From CAZCDM01 sp964497475 (GTDB taxonomy: Bacteria; Planctomycetota; Phycisphaerae; SM23-33), in contig CAZCDM010000007.1 in the NCBI GenBank assembly GCA_964497475.1, positions 1 through 33,162 on the forward strand: DNA of 33,162 nt. The letters run 5' to 3'. A model generated the notes under the pieces. The model saw only the letters and a list, made by a program, of their open reading frames with translations, made no database searches and was not told where the DNA came from. Below, piece after piece: positions 1 to 9,010 of the stretch (its first letter is position 1; the number at the start of each line of letters is the position of its first letter). The position numbers were made by a program, and so were the translations under genes.

Positions 1-117
1 GTCCTGCTCTGGTACCGCCGAAAACACCGATTGACCGTTTTGAGATAGTTACTTACTCAAAGTCCTCACCGGCCCGGCCAGGAAAGATTTAGATGCGTAG
101 GCCCTGTTCCTCGGGCG

Positions 118-1173
118 TCATTCTGGCTGTGGCTGGGTGACAACCACGGTCAGCTCGAAGGTCTGGGCTGGGGATTGGTCCTTCTCCCAGGGCCTGTGGT
201 AGACCATCTTCACGCTCGATCGGCCTGGCTCGACGGCGTGGAAGACGATGGCGTAGACGCCGGCCGTACCGACCTGGCCGTCCTCGGCCGGGTCGGGGGT
301 GTAAGTTCCTTTCGCCTGGCGGGTCTCGTCGGGCAGGGTGGTGTATTCCGTCGGCTCAATGGCATCGCCGCTGAGGCTCGCCAGCGCCCAGGCAAAGCCG
401 GTGGTGGCATTGCCTTTCAGCTCGATGCGAATCTCCTGGCCGACGACGGCTTGGACGTCCTGGCCGGTCTGGACCTCGGTGACGACCACCGCCGCGGGCG
501 CCGAGGCAGGCTGTGACTCGGCCGGCTCGCCGAGGGCTTGCTTTGCCCGGTCGAGTCCCTCCTTCGCGTCGGCGTTGTCCGGCTCGGCCTTTAGCCAGGT
601 CTGGTAGATCGTGGCGGCCTGTTCATATTCCTTCTTGTGCATATATGCCATTCCCAGCCCCGCCAGAGATGCCGTCGCCCGGGCCGGGTCGGGCGCGATG
701 GCCCGCTGCCAATACGCGATGGCCTGGTCGTGCTGGCCGGCGTCGTAGGCGATCCATCCCAGCCCGTTGAGCGCACCGGGGTGTGTCGGTTCGATCTCCA
801 CGCACTGCTGGAAGGCCTCGGCGGCCGGTTCGCTCTGGTTCTGGTTCAGCAGCGCCCAGCCGAGCCCGTTGTACGCCTCGGCGGAGGACTCTTCCGGGCC
901 GGCCTCGATGGCCTTGCGGAAGACGGCCTCGGCCTGGGCGTGCTCGCCCTGGTTGGAGAGCTGCCAGCCCTCGTCGATCAGCTCGGCGGGGGTACGCTCG
1001 GGCGGTGCGGTGCTGGCCGCCGGGGCCGATGCGGGCTCGGCCGGCTGACTCGCTGCGGGCTGGCTCGCGGGCGTCGATTCATCATCCGCCGGTGGCGGGG
1101 TTGGCTTGTCGCAGCCGAGCAGGGCCAAGAGAATGATCAAACTGCCAATCGAGTGAAGTAATGCCGTTCGCAT
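118..1173 (-). CDS. TPR lipoprotein with C-terminal chagasin-like (inhibitor I42) domain
   Basis: The 351-residue product begins with a lipoprotein signal peptide whose lipobox LLGC puts the lipidated cysteine at residue 21. A Pro/Ala/Ser/Gln-rich linker follows (about 22-60), then four TPR-type helical repeats (about 61-215). After a second low-complexity linker, a C-terminal domain (about 227-345) carries the three loop signatures of chagasin-family cysteine protease inhibitors: NATTGFAW (N255), a VGTAG loop, and RPW (W329). Chagasin-type proteins normally bind and block papain-like proteases. Here the domain would sit on a membrane-anchored TPR scaffold outside the cytoplasm. The start is supported by AAAGGG six bases upstream and by a good promoter. 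The gene stands alone and diverges from clpB. The family assignment is firm for the lipoprotein and TPR parts and good for chagasin; actual inhibitory activity is inference. Confidence 0.85.
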   Translation of the reverse strand: MRTALLHSIGSLIILLALLGCDKPTPPPADDESTPASQPAASQPAEPASAPAASTAPPERTPAELIDEGWQLSNQGEHAQAEAVFRKAIEAGPEESSAEAYNGLGWALLNQNQSEPAAEAFQQCVEIEPTHPGALNGLGWIAYDAGQHDQAIAYWQRAIAPDPARATASLAGLGMAYMHKKEYEQAATIYQTWLKAEPDNADAKEGLDRAKQALGEPAESQPASAPAAVVVTEVQTGQDVQAVVGQEIRIELKGNATTGFAWALASLSGDAIEPTEYTTLPDETRQAKGTYTPDPAEDGQVGTAGVYAIVFHAVEPGRSSVKMVYHRPWEKDQSPAQTFELTVVVTQPQPE

Positions 1174-1203
1174 GATCTGCCCTTTCCGTTTGGGGTCAAT
1201 GTA

Positions 1204-1232
1204 AGTCTAGTACGCCGGCGGTGAGGTGTAAA
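1204..1232 (-). promoter_or_regulatory. Predicted sigma-70-type promoter of the TPR-chagasin gene
   Basis: On the minus strand the elements read TTTACA-N17-TAGACT, with the -35 at 1227-1232 and the -10 at 1204-1209. The predicted start of transcription is near 1197, giving a leader of about 24 nt that contains the AAAGGG ribosome binding site at 1180-1185. Confidence 0.5.
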
Positions 1233-1327
1233 GCTCGCCCGCCTGCCGAAATGACAATTCTGCCACGCCGCGACCGGTTATGACAGCCCAAATGCCAGTT
1301 AACATGACGAAAAATATGAGTTTACGT

Positions 1328-1344
1328 TTGGCACGGCCATTGCA
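1328..1344 (+). promoter_or_regulatory. Sigma-54 (RpoN) -24/-12 promoter of clpB
   Basis: The stretch TTGGCACGGCCATTGCA matches the RpoN consensus yTGGCACGrNNNTTGCw at every defined position. The GG (1330-1331) and GC (1342-1343) dinucleotides have the obligatory 10-bp spacing. Transcription would begin near 1355, leaving a leader of about 15 nt that just includes the GAGGTGA ribosome binding site (1358-1364). Three ATGAC(A/G) words upstream (1251, 1280, 1304) could be activator half-sites, but that is speculative. No CIRCE operator is visible. Confidence 0.75.
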
Positions 1345-1369
1345 CACTACAAGCTTGTGAGGTGAACGT

Positions 1370-3976
<2,607 letters not shown>

Positions 3977-3982
3977 GGCCGG

Positions 3983-4011
3983 TTGACGTCATGATTTGCT
4001 AGGGGTATTCT
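3983..4011 (+). promoter_or_regulatory. Predicted sigma-70-type promoter of the alpha/beta hydrolase gene
   Basis: The elements TTGACG-N17-TATTCT lie in the 57-bp gap behind clpB. Transcription would start near 4018 and give a leader of about 16 nt holding AGGA at 4024-4027. The hydrolase can therefore be expressed independently of clpB. Confidence 0.6.
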
Positions 4012-4033
4012 TGCTCTCACGACAGGATATCCC

Positions 4034-5068
4034 ATGGCCAAGTCATTTCACTTCAGCCCTTCGGAATTGCATCTTCGGCAATATGACGCCGCCGAGCGCG
4101 TCGGCACGTACGACCCGGCCGACCCGGCTACGTGGCGGCGGAATCTCAAGCGGAAGCTCAAGAAGCTCATGGGCTACCGGGCCGTGCCCGCCCGCCAGCG
4201 GTGCGACCTGAACGTCCGCACGCTCTGGACGCGCGAGCACGAGCACGGCACGATCGAACGGATCGTCTTCACCGCCGAGCCCTACGCCGACGTGCCGGCC
4301 TACCTCTGCATGCCCTCCAACGCCCAGCCGCCCTGGCCGTGGTTCATCTGCCTTCAGGGCCATTCCACCGGCATGCACAATTCCATCGGCGTGGACTTCG
4401 ACGACGAGACCACGCCCATCGTGATCGAGGGCGACCGCGATTTTGCTATCGGCTGCATGCAGCGGGGCATTGCCGCGCTGTGCATCGAGCAGCGCAGCTT
4501 CGGCTACCGGCGCGAGCACAAGCTCAAACGCCCCGCCGAGCATATGTGTCACGACGCCATCTGCCATGCCATGCAACTCGGCACGACGCTGCTGGCCGAG
4601 CGTCTCTTCGATGTCGATCGCGCGCTGGATCTGCTCTGGACGCGCGATGACGTCGACCGCAAGCGCGTCGGCGTGATGGGCAATTCCGGCGGCGGGACAG
4701 TGAGCGTCTTTGCCGCAGCGCTGCTGGGCCGGCTGCAATACGCCATGCCCAGCTGCTACTTCTGCACCTTCCGCGATTCAATCATGAGCGTCTATCACTG
4801 CGCGGACAATTATGTGCCCGGCCTGGCGGGCCTGGCCGAGATGGCCGACATCCTCGGGCTCTTCGCACCCAGGCCCGTCGTCATCGTCGCCGGCCGAGAA
4901 GACCCCCTCTTTCCCATCGCCGCAACGCGGAAAGAGTTCCGCCGACTCAAGGAAATCTACGCCGACGCGGGAGCAGCAGACAACTGCAAGCTCGTCATCG
5001 GCGATGGCGGGCACCGTTTCTACGCCGAGCCCGCATGGAAACAGATGCTCCCGTTCGTCCGCAGCTGA
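4034..5068 (+). CDS. Alpha/beta hydrolase (dienelactone hydrolase / acetyl-xylan-esterase-like)
   Basis: The 344-residue protein has the alpha/beta-hydrolase layout: an oxyanion strand region (WPWFICLQGH, about 100), the nucleophile elbow GNSGGG with Ser218, the acid in GREDPLFP (Asp290) and the base in GDGGHRF (His327). All three residues fall in canonical order and spacing. There is no signal peptide, so the enzyme is probably cytoplasmic. The overall pattern, including a PAYLCMPS strand and a long lid-like insertion around a HxxCHDAICHAM motif, resembles the DLH/AXE1-like (Abhydrolase_7) esterases often seen in planctomycetes, for which substrates are mostly unknown. AGGA six bases upstream fixes the start. 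It follows clpB by 57 bp but has its own promoter. The substrate cannot be read from the sequence. Confidence 0.88.
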   Translation: MAKSFHFSPSELHLRQYDAAERVGTYDPADPATWRRNLKRKLKKLMGYRAVPARQRCDLNVRTLWTREHEHGTIERIVFTAEPYADVPAYLCMPSNAQPPWPWFICLQGHSTGMHNSIGVDFDDETTPIVIEGDRDFAIGCMQRGIAALCIEQRSFGYRREHKLKRPAEHMCHDAICHAMQLGTTLLAERLFDVDRALDLLWTRDDVDRKRVGVMGNSGGGTVSVFAAALLGRLQYAMPSCYFCTFRDSIMSVYHCADNYVPGLAGLAEMADILGLFAPRPVVIVAGREDPLFPIAATRKEFRRLKEIYADAGAADNCKLVIGDGGHRFYAEPAWKQMLPFVRS

Positions 5069-5176
5069 ACGACCCGATCCGGGCCGAAGGGCGTTTCTCG
5101 TAACCCCGAGGCGATCGCGCGACTATGATGGTACAGCCCCGCAGAATACGTCTGGGCGGGCGAGATGAATCCGAGC

Positions 5177-5183
5177 AAAGGAG
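5177..5183 (+). promoter_or_regulatory. Ribosome binding site deciding the start of the small membrane protein
   Basis: AAAGGAG lies five bases before the ATG at 5189, while the upstream in-frame ATG at 5165 has no comparable site. The shorter reading (86 residues) is therefore preferred. Confidence 0.7.
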
Positions 5184-5188
5184 AACGC

Positions 5189-5449
5189 ATGAAACTGCGT
5201 CAATGGATCATACTGGCCGTGGTCGTAATTGCGGTGATCGCTCTGGCAGTGACCAATCCCTCCGAGAACGACCATATGGATGCCATCCGAGGCCGGCAGG
5301 ACTCGGCCGTCGGGGCTGGTCTGGCCATTGCGGCCGAGGCGATGGGTGCGTACGAGTACCACAACTATTTCCTGTTCAGTACCGTCACCAGCGGGGAAGA
5401 CCGCGTGAGCCTGGGGGTGCTGGGCAATATCTGGACCAGCGAGGACTGA
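5189..5449 (+). CDS. Small DUF4359-like membrane protein
   Basis: The 86-residue product has one N-terminal hydrophobic helix (residues about 5-22, WIILAVVVIAVIALAV), followed at once by TNPSENDHMDAI and, near the C-terminus, by YHNYFLFS and VSLGVLGNIW. The combination of a short membrane anchor, a TNPS motif and an NYFLFS...LGxxG ending is the pattern I associate with DUF4359 proteins, whose function is unknown. The start at 5189 is set by a strong AAAGGAG; the in-frame ATG at 5165 would add eight residues without such a site. A TATGAT sequence (5124-5129) may be the -10 of its own promoter, but no good -35 is present. It lies tail-to-tail with the next gene on the minus strand. The family assignment is from memory of the pattern and is moderate. 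Confidence 0.65.
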   Translation: MKLRQWIILAVVVIAVIALAVTNPSENDHMDAIRGRQDSAVGAGLAIAAEAMGAYEYHNYFLFSTVTSGEDRVSLGVLGNIWTSED

Positions 5450-5467
5450 TCGCCCCGGCCGGTTGCC

Positions 5468-5806
5468 TTAGAACAGCCAGCCGTCGTCGCCGTTGATCTC
5501 GTCCAGCGCCTGCGACAGCCGTTTGCGCGGCTCGTCGGTTGCGTTTCGAGCGGGCGGCAGCGAGGCCGGTTCCTCTGCTTGGAGTTCTGCGGGCGTTTCC
5601 AGCACGGCCACGGCGGTCTGTGTTTCGCTTTCCAGCTCCGGGCCGAAGATGTGATCCCGCGTGATGCTCGCCGGGGCCGGGCCGGAGACCGACTGCAGGT
5701 GCTGGAGATATTCGCCGAGATCTTGCTCGTTAAACCGGGCCAGGAAATCGGGCGTGGCCGTCGGGTTGAGTTCCATAATGTGATTGATCAGATTACGCTT
5801 GGTCAT
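5468..5806 (-). CDS. Small conserved protein with MTKRxLIxxIxxLNPTA N-terminus
   Basis: The preferred start gives 112 residues. The first 40 (MTKRNLINHIMELNPTATPD, then a FLARFNEQDLGEYLQHL segment) form a compact predicted helical module that I recognise as a recurring small domain in planctomycete proteins, without a known function. The rest is low-complexity, rich in Glu, Pro and Ala, and ends in a short acidic tail (DEINGDDGWLF). The frame is open for another 55 codons upstream, but those residues look non-coding, and AAGGGA precedes the chosen ATG by about ten bases. It is transcribed divergently from the PP2C phosphatase and converges on the DUF4359-like gene. No signal peptide or membrane segment is visible. 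A DNA- or protein-binding role is possible, but nothing in the sequence settles it. Confidence 0.65.
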   Translation of the reverse strand: MTKRNLINHIMELNPTATPDFLARFNEQDLGEYLQHLQSVSGPAPASITRDHIFGPELESETQTAVAVLETPAELQAEEPASLPPARNATDEPRKRLSQALDEINGDDGWLF

Positions 5807-5933
5807 TGGGGTCCATCCCTTAGTGCGCATCGATTCCCAAGCGATCGGTTCCTCCGATGTTATCGTCCCGGGGGTGAGAATTTCTTTAGGCCGGGTGCGT
5901 ATTTCTCTGGCAGGCCCCGGCCGGGGTGAGGGC

Positions 5934-5962
5934 TTGCAGCCCGCCGGCGACCTTGCCATACT
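5934..5962 (+). promoter_or_regulatory. Predicted promoter of the PP2C gene, giving a leaderless mRNA
   Basis: The elements TTGCAG-N17-CATACT end seven bases before the ATG at 5970, so the expected transcription start coincides with the start codon or the base before it. No Shine-Dalgarno sequence precedes this ATG, which fits a leaderless transcript. Confidence 0.45.
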
Positions 5963-5969
5963 ACAAGCC

Positions 5970-7235
5970 ATGGCCCAGCCCGCCCGTCAACCCGTCGAGG
6001 ATCTCAACCGCGTGCTGGAAATTTCGCGCGCAATGGCGGCCACGCATCAGCGGGACGAACTGCTGAGCCTCATCATCGACCGCTCGCTGGAACTGCTCGA
6101 CTGCGAGCGGGCTACGCTGTTTCTGTATGACCGTCCCACGGAGCAGCTCGTCGCCCGCATCGCCACCGGCGTGGAGGAAATTCGCGTCCCGGCCGACAAG
6201 GGCTTCTGCGGCCAGGCCATCCAGACCGGCCAGACCATTGTCGTGCCCGACGCCTACGCCGATCCGATGTTCAATCCCGAGGTCGACAAGTCCACCGGCT
6301 TTCGCACGCGGAACATCATGTCCATCCCGCTGCGGGATTACGAAGGCGGGCTCGTCGGCGTACTGCAGGTGCTCAACAACCGGGCCGGCTCGTTCGACGA
6401 CTACGACGTGAACCTCGCTGAAACCCTCGCCGCCCAGGCCGGCGTCATCATCCAGCGGGCCAATCTCATCGAGCACTACCTTGAGAAGCAGCGCATGGAG
6501 CGGGCCATGGAAATCGCACGCGATATCCAGCGAGGGCTCCTGCCCGACGACGCACCATCCATTCCCGGTTTCGACGTGGCCGGGCTCTCGCACCCGGCCG
6601 ACGAGACCGGCGGCGATACCTACGACTTCATCCCATTGCCGAATGGCCACTGGGCGTTTTCCGTGGCCGACGCGACGGGGCACGGCATCGGGCCCGCACT
6701 GGTCATCGCCGAAACCCGCGCCATGCTCCGGGCCAGTGCCCACCTGGCCGAGCCGGACGCAGCCTCGGTCTGTCACATTCTCGAAACCGCCAATCACCTC
6801 CTGGCTGAGGACCTCGGCGGCCAGAGCTTCGTCACCTGCTTCCTGGGCATTCTCGACCCCGACGCCCGTCGGTTGACCTACGCCTCGGCCGGTCACGGCC
6901 CGCTGGTGTTCTACCATCGCGACGAAGACCGCTTCGAGGAAGTGCCCGCCACCGGTCTGCCCCTGGCCATCATGCCCGATACCGACTACACCGAGACGCG
7001 CACCTTCCAGTTCGATCCCGAGCACCTCGCGCTGATTACCACCGACGGCGTCTTCGAGGCGATGAACAGCGATGGCGAGCAGTTCGGCATGGAGAGAATG
7101 AAGCAGGTCGTGCGCGATCACATCGACGAGCCGGCGGCCGAGCTGGTGGCCGCCCTTCGGCAGGCCGTTCGGGAATTCGCCGGCGATGCCCAGGACGATG
7201 ACATCACGCTCATCGCCATGGGCCTGGCAGACTGA
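5970..7235 (+). CDS. GAF-domain PP2C (SpoIIE/RsbU-type) serine phosphatase
   Basis: The 421-residue protein has a GAF sensor domain (about 20-165), a short linker helix with the family motif ARDIQRGLLP (about 185), and a PPM/SpoIIE phosphatase domain (about 205-420). The metal-binding motifs are all present: GGDTYDF, ADATGHGIGPAL, SAGHGPL, TDGVFEAM and a final DDDITLIAM. Such enzymes usually dephosphorylate anti-sigma-factor antagonists in partner-switching cascades that govern stress sigma factors; no partner gene is seen in this window. The first metal motif has Thr where GGDYYD or GGDFYD is common. The frame is open from 5784, but the added 62 residues overlap the divergent gene and look non-coding, while the ATG at 5970 starts directly after a promoter. 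There is no membrane segment, so the protein is cytoplasmic. Its stop lies three bases from the converging folE stop. Confidence 0.93.
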   Translation: MAQPARQPVEDLNRVLEISRAMAATHQRDELLSLIIDRSLELLDCERATLFLYDRPTEQLVARIATGVEEIRVPADKGFCGQAIQTGQTIVVPDAYADPMFNPEVDKSTGFRTRNIMSIPLRDYEGGLVGVLQVLNNRAGSFDDYDVNLAETLAAQAGVIIQRANLIEHYLEKQRMERAMEIARDIQRGLLPDDAPSIPGFDVAGLSHPADETGGDTYDFIPLPNGHWAFSVADATGHGIGPALVIAETRAMLRASAHLAEPDAASVCHILETANHLLAEDLGGQSFVTCFLGILDPDARRLTYASAGHGPLVFYHRDEDRFEEVPATGLPLAIMPDTDYTETRTFQFDPEHLALITTDGVFEAMNSDGEQFGMERMKQVVRDHIDEPAAELVAALRQAVREFAGDAQDDDITLIAMGLAD

Positions 7236-7238
7236 CGG

Positions 7239-7811
7239 CTACCGCCGTCCGCCGGTCAGCAGGTTCATCACTTCGGTGCGGGTTGCGAGGTTGCTGCGGC
7301 AGATTCCCAGCATCGAGCTGGTCACCATCGTCGATCCGCTCTTCCGCACACCGCGAATCGTCATGCAGGTGTGCGTCGCCTCGATAATCACGCCCACGCC
7401 GCGGGCGTCGAGCTTGTCCATCAGCAGCTCGGCGATCTGCTGGGTCAGCCGTTCCTGCAACTGCGGGCGGTGGGCGAAGTCTTCGACCACGCGGGCGAGT
7501 TTGCTCAGCCCGACGACCTTGCCCTTGGGCAGGTAGGCCACGTGCGCCCAGCCCATGAACGGCAGGAGGTGATGCTCGCACATGCTGTAAAAGGGGATGT
7601 CCCGCAGGACCACCATCTCGTCGTAATGCTCGGCGAAGTTCACTTCCAGGTGACGGGCCGGGTCCTGGTCCAGCCCGGCGAAGAGCTCGGCGTACATCCG
7701 GGCCACACGGGCGGGTGTCTCGGCGAGACCCTCGCGGGTGGCGTCCTCGCCGATGGTTTCCAGGATGGTCCGCACGGCCTGCTCGATGGTCGATTGCTGT
7801 GAAGAGTTCAT
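7239..7811 (-). CDS. folE: GTP cyclohydrolase I
   Basis: The 190-residue product is a standard-length type I GTP cyclohydrolase. It converts GTP to 7,8-dihydroneopterin triphosphate, the first step of folate/pterin synthesis and of queuosine synthesis. The zinc ligands are visible as C78 and H81 in the CEHHLLPF motif and C149 in HTCMTIRG. The substrate-binding stretches GLSKLARVVEDFA and the C-terminal TRTEVMNLL are also present. The reading frame is open to 7880, but the extra residues (a Pro/Gly-rich stretch) look untranslated. The ATG at 7811 lies at the predicted transcription start of a strong promoter, suggesting a leaderless message. It is downstream of, and in the same direction as, queG, which acts at the end of the queuosine pathway. 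Its 3' end faces the PP2C gene with three bases between stops. Confidence 0.97.
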   Translation of the reverse strand: MNSSQQSTIEQAVRTILETIGEDATREGLAETPARVARMYAELFAGLDQDPARHLEVNFAEHYDEMVVLRDIPFYSMCEHHLLPFMGWAHVAYLPKGKVVGLSKLARVVEDFAHRPQLQERLTQQIAELLMDKLDARGVGVIIEATHTCMTIRGVRKSGSTMVTSSMLGICRSNLATRTEVMNLLTGGRR

Positions 7812-7817
7812 GTCTTG

Positions 7818-7846
7818 TTTATAGCCTTCCGGCCGGGGTGAATCAA
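7818..7846 (-). promoter_or_regulatory. Strong promoter of folE, giving a leaderless mRNA
   Basis: On the minus strand the elements are TTGATT (7841-7846), a 17-bp spacer and TATAAA (7818-7823). The start of transcription, six to seven bases further, is the A of the folE ATG at 7811. The purine-rich GGAAGG further upstream lies inside the spacer and would not be transcribed. Confidence 0.65.
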
Positions 7847-7877
7847 TCCCGCCCCCGGTTGGGATTGGTTCGTGTGG

Positions 7878-7953
7878 CACAGCCGCCTCGGCTGTGATCT
7901 GGCTGGAGGCTGCTTACGGATGGCGGTGCCATGCCCATGCTTGCATGGGCATG
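7878..7953. repeat. Two interspersed palindromes (CAGCCG-type and CATGCCCATGC-type)
   Basis: The first palindrome is CACAGCCG-N3-CGGCTGTG (7878-7896). The second is CATGCCCATGC-N2-GCATGGGCATG (7930-7953), extendable by one pair. Both recur near 31.8 kb in inverted order and orientation. They lie between queG and folE, in a gap with no coding capacity. Confidence 0.8.
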
Positions 7954-7999
7954 GGATCTTCCGGAAGCACGGCAGGGGCAGAACGAATCTGGGGACGAG

Positions 8000-9010
8000 T
8001 CATCGTCCGAGGAGGTGGCGGGCCTGGGCGATGGCGCGGTCGATGGCGGGGTCGATACCGGCCAGGGTTGCGATTTGGGCGAAGCACTCGTCCCGGCCGG
8101 TCGAGGCGGCGGCGAGGATGGCATTGCGCAGCCACATGATGTAGCTGGCTCGTCGCAGGGCTCGGCCCTGGGTGAAGGCGTCCCAGTCGGCGTCGGACCA
8201 GTCGAGGACCTCGGCCGGGTCGGTCAGGTCCGGCGGGCGGGGTTGGAGTTGATCGTCGCCGGCCGGGCCCGCGGCGTGCGGACAGGCGTGGACGCAGGCG
8301 TCGCAGCCGAAGACTCGCCCGCCCCAGTGGGCAGCCAGTTCGTCGGGAACGGGACCGGCGTTTTCGATCGAGTGATAGCTGAGGCAGAGTTGGCAGTCGA
8401 TCGTGCCGTCGGATTGCAGGGCACCGGTGGGGCAGGCGGCTTGGCAGGCGCGGCAGGGGCCGCACTGCGGTTCGATCGGCTCGCCCGGGGCGAGCGGCAG
8501 GTTGCAGACGATCTCGGCCAGGACGACCTCCGCGCCGAGGCCCGGCACGATCAGCATGCCATTGCGCCCGATCCATCCCAGCCCGGCCCGGGCGGCCAGG
8601 CAGCGCTCGGCCAGCGGGGCCGAGTCGACAAACGCCCGGCCGACGAAGGCCGGTGCGATTCGGCGGATCGCATCGCACAGGGCGTGGGCCTTTTGCTTGA
8701 GCACGTTGTGGTAGTCTCGTCCGTGGGCGTACTCGGCCAGGGGGGATGGCTCGCGACGGGCCGGCGCGTAGCTGAGGGCTAGGCAGATCACCGACCGGGC
8801 TGGCGCGTCGTCCAGCAGGGCGGCCGGGTTGAAGCGTTTGTCGCGGTTTCGGTTCAGCCAGTCCATGCCGGCGTGATGGCCGGCGGCGAGCCAGCGTTCG
8901 AAGCGATCGGCCGAATCGATCGGCTCGGCCGACGTGACGGCGAGGGCTGGAATGTGGAGCGGGCCGGCCAGGGCAAGCACGGCCGAGGTAAGGTCGGTAT
9001 CGTAGCTCAT
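8000..9010 (-). CDS. queG: tRNA epoxyqueuosine reductase
   Basis: The 336-residue protein is a cytoplasmic cobalamin-dependent iron-sulphur reductase that performs the last step of queuosine synthesis, reducing epoxyqueuosine to queuosine in the anticodon of tRNAs for Asp, Asn, His and Tyr. Family motifs include GMDWLNRNRDKRFNP, the DYHNVLKQKA segment and GLGWIGRNG. The first 4Fe-4S site is C183-x2-C186-x2-C189-x3-C193P. The second uses the cysteines in CQLC and CDACVHACP. The C-terminal part carries the expected RASYIMWLRNA helix. Its ATG overlaps the TGA of the preceding NPCBM gene (ATGA), implying translational coupling to an envelope-type gene. This makes it the last member of the long minus-strand string. 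FolE, which acts at the start of the same pathway, is next downstream but has its own promoter. Confidence 0.95.
   Translation of the reverse strand: MSYDTDLTSAVLALAGPLHIPALAVTSAEPIDSADRFERWLAAGHHAGMDWLNRNRDKRFNPAALLDDAPARSVICLALSYAPARREPSPLAEYAHGRDYHNVLKQKAHALCDAIRRIAPAFVGRAFVDSAPLAERCLAARAGLGWIGRNGMLIVPGLGAEVVLAEIVCNLPLAPGEPIEPQCGPCRACQAACPTGALQSDGTIDCQLCLSYHSIENAGPVPDELAAHWGGRVFGCDACVHACPHAAGPAGDDQLQPRPPDLTDPAEVLDWSDADWDAFTQGRALRRASYIMWLRNAILAAASTGRDECFAQIATLAGIDPAIDRAIAQARHLLGR

Noticed and set aside
32..60. Possible plus-strand promoter TTGACC-N17-TACTCA at the left edge
   Set aside because: The -10 is poor and there is no plus-strand gene behind it; the first 117 bases hold no supported feature.
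1174..1369. CIRCE or sigma-32-type heat-shock control of clpB
   Set aside because: No TTAGCACTC/GAGTGCTAA inverted repeat is present and no convincing heat-shock promoter is seen; the sigma-54 element explains the region better.
5784..5969. Longer N-terminus for the PP2C phosphatase (start at 5784)
   Set aside because: The added residues overlap the divergent small gene and its upstream region and do not belong to the GAF-PP2C plan; a promoter lies just before 5970.
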